Source: Fen-999 sp035505955 (GTDB lineage Bacteria; Pseudomonadota; Gammaproteobacteria; Burkholderiales; Rhodocyclaceae). Taken from it: a stretch of 64,000 nucleotides of DNA. The notes beneath the pieces are model-generated. The model was given only the letters and a program-made list of their open reading frames with translations. It was not told the origin of the DNA and did not search any database. Every line of letters begins with the position of its first letter. Positions within the stretch are counted from its first letter, which is position 1. Positions 63,081 to 64,000 of the stretch are shown here, piece by piece. The stretch lies in NCBI GenBank assembly GCA_035505955.1, contig DATJQH010000114.1, positions 1-64,000 of the forward strand. Reading direction: 5' to 3'. The translations under genes and the position numbers were made by a program.

Positions 63081-64000
63081 GTGCCGAGCTCCTGCCCCTG
63101 ACGGCGCACCGGCACCCCGACGCCATTGTTGCCCGGAGGCCGGGCGGGGAAGTGACGCTGACGCAGTTTCTCGGTGACGTTGCCACCCTCGCCGAAGGAC
63201 TGCCTGGCGGACGGCACATCCTCAACGTCTGCCAGGACCGCTATCGCTTCATGGTCGGACTCGCCGCCGGCATCGTCGCCGACAAGGTCAGTTTGCTGCC
63301 GTCGTCCCATACGCCCGAGGCCGTGCGCCGGCTGCAGGAATACGCCGCCGATGTCTTCTGCCTGCACGACGGCAATGGCGACGACATCGACCTGCCGAAG
63401 GCCGCCTTCCCGGCCTTGCCGCCGGTCACGACGTCGAGGCCCGTGCCCGAGATTCCTGCCGGTCGGGTGGCCGCGGTTCTTCTCACATCGGGTTCGACGG
63501 GAACGCCCGTGCCCCATGCGAAGACCTGGGGTGGCATGGTCCGCAATGGTCGTGCCGAGGCCGAACGGCTCGGCCTGCTGGCATTGGGGCATGCGATCGT
63601 CGGCACCGTTCCCGCCCAACATAGCTACGGCCTCGAGTCGACCGTCCTCCTGACGTTGCTCGGCAACTGTTCCCTTTGGGCAGGCCGGCCGTTCTATCCG
63701 GCCGATATTGCCGCGGCGCTCGCCAGCGTGCCGCGGCCGCGCCTGCTGGTGACGACGCCGTTTCATCTGCGCACCTTGCTCGATGCCGAGGTGAACGTGC
63801 CGTCGGTGGACATGATCCTGTCGGCAACCGCGCCACTGTCCGAAGCGGCGGCGCGCGAGGCCGAGGCGCGGCTCCACGCGCCGGTGCACGAAATCTACGG
63901 CTGCACCGAGACCGGGCAGCTTGCCAGCCGGCGCACCATCGATGGCCCGCACTGGACGTTGCTGCGTGACGTCGTGCTCGAACAGAGCGACGGCGTCACT
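63077..64000 (+). CDS. AMP-dependent acyl-CoA/ACP ligase, C-terminus cut by window edge
   Basis: From GTG 63077 the frame is open to the window end (308 codons). The adenylation loop TSGSTGTPVPHAKTW starts at Thr137 and EIYGCTETGQLASRR is the second core motif. This fits the ApeH-like acyl-CoA synthetase that primes aryl polyenes with a hydroxybenzoate-like starter. The rest lies outside the window. Confidence 0.88.
   Translation, partial: MSAELLPLTAHRHPDAIVARRPGGEVTLTQFLGDVATLAEGLPGGRHILNVCQDRYRFMVGLAAGIVADKVSLLPSSHTPEAVRRLQEYAADVFCLHDGNGDDIDLPKAAFPALPPVTTSRPVPEIPAGRVAAVLLTSGSTGTPVPHAKTWGGMVRNGRAEAERLGLLALGHAIVGTVPAQHSYGLESTVLLTLLGNCSLWAGRPFYPADIAAALASVPRPRLLVTTPFHLRTLLDAEVNVPSVDMILSATAPLSEAAAREAEARLHAPVHEIYGCTETGQLASRRTIDGPHWTLLRDVVLEQSDGVT

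Overview
The window is GC-rich, densely coding chromosomal DNA from a betaproteobacterium, probably of the Rhodocyclales/Nitrosomonadales type. This rests on gene content and order: metX-metW behind a SAM-II riboswitch, a DUF3683-type FAD/Fe-S oxidoreductase, DUF971-ubiE-Tim44-ubiJ, and a replication-origin neighbourhood with atpIBEFHAGDC, parB-parA-rsmG-mnmG, mnmE-yidC-yidD-rnpA-rpmH, then dnaA-dnaN-gyrB. No species assignment is possible from sequence reading alone. I saw no rRNA, tRNA, CRISPR array or complete insertion sequence.

Layout. 1-1.9 kb: a beta-helix lipoprotein cut by the window edge, a degraded UPF0016 remnant, and a promoter, SAM-II riboswitch and hairpin in front of metX. 1.9-8.4 kb: metX-metW, a short-chain epimerase-like protein, lytic transglycosylase, 5-formyl-THF cyclo-ligase, an HDOD protein and a small exported protein. 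8.4-19.1 kb: cysK-ilvA, a chemoreceptor, a MATE exporter, a 1289-residue FAD/Fe-S oxidoreductase, a DJ-1/PfpI protein and a solute-binding-protein pseudogene. 19.2-27.5 kb: a HIT protein followed by two diverged paralogues with PilZ-like signatures, phoB-phoR with a Pho box, then DUF971-ubiE-Tim44-ubiJ. 27.5-33.7 kb: a tetR-led RND efflux operon. 33.8-55.2 kb: one long minus-strand run: the complete ATP synthase operon, a CBS protein, parB-parA-rsmG-mnmG, two parS sites, a branched-chain-amino-acid-type ABC transporter (with a LivM-LivG fusion) plus a TauE-like permease, and mnmE-yidC-yidD-rnpA-rpmH. 55.2-57 kb: the likely oriC, with dnaA. 57-64 kb: dnaN and gyrB on the plus strand, then the start of an aryl-polyene-like cluster (ACP, ketosynthase, ACP, COG4648-like membrane protein, AMP ligase running off the window).

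Coding strand switches at about 55.2 kb, as expected for an origin. The least ordinary signal is a short dispersed repeat: nine copies of AAAGTCAGCC, an 8-base variable core, then ACGCCG. They lie in genes and between genes, eight of nine on the plus strand, and are read in several frames and from both strands by the host genes. One copy encodes an apparent eight-residue insertion in the large oxidoreductase. I know of no named element with this structure, and it is the best candidate here for something undescribed.
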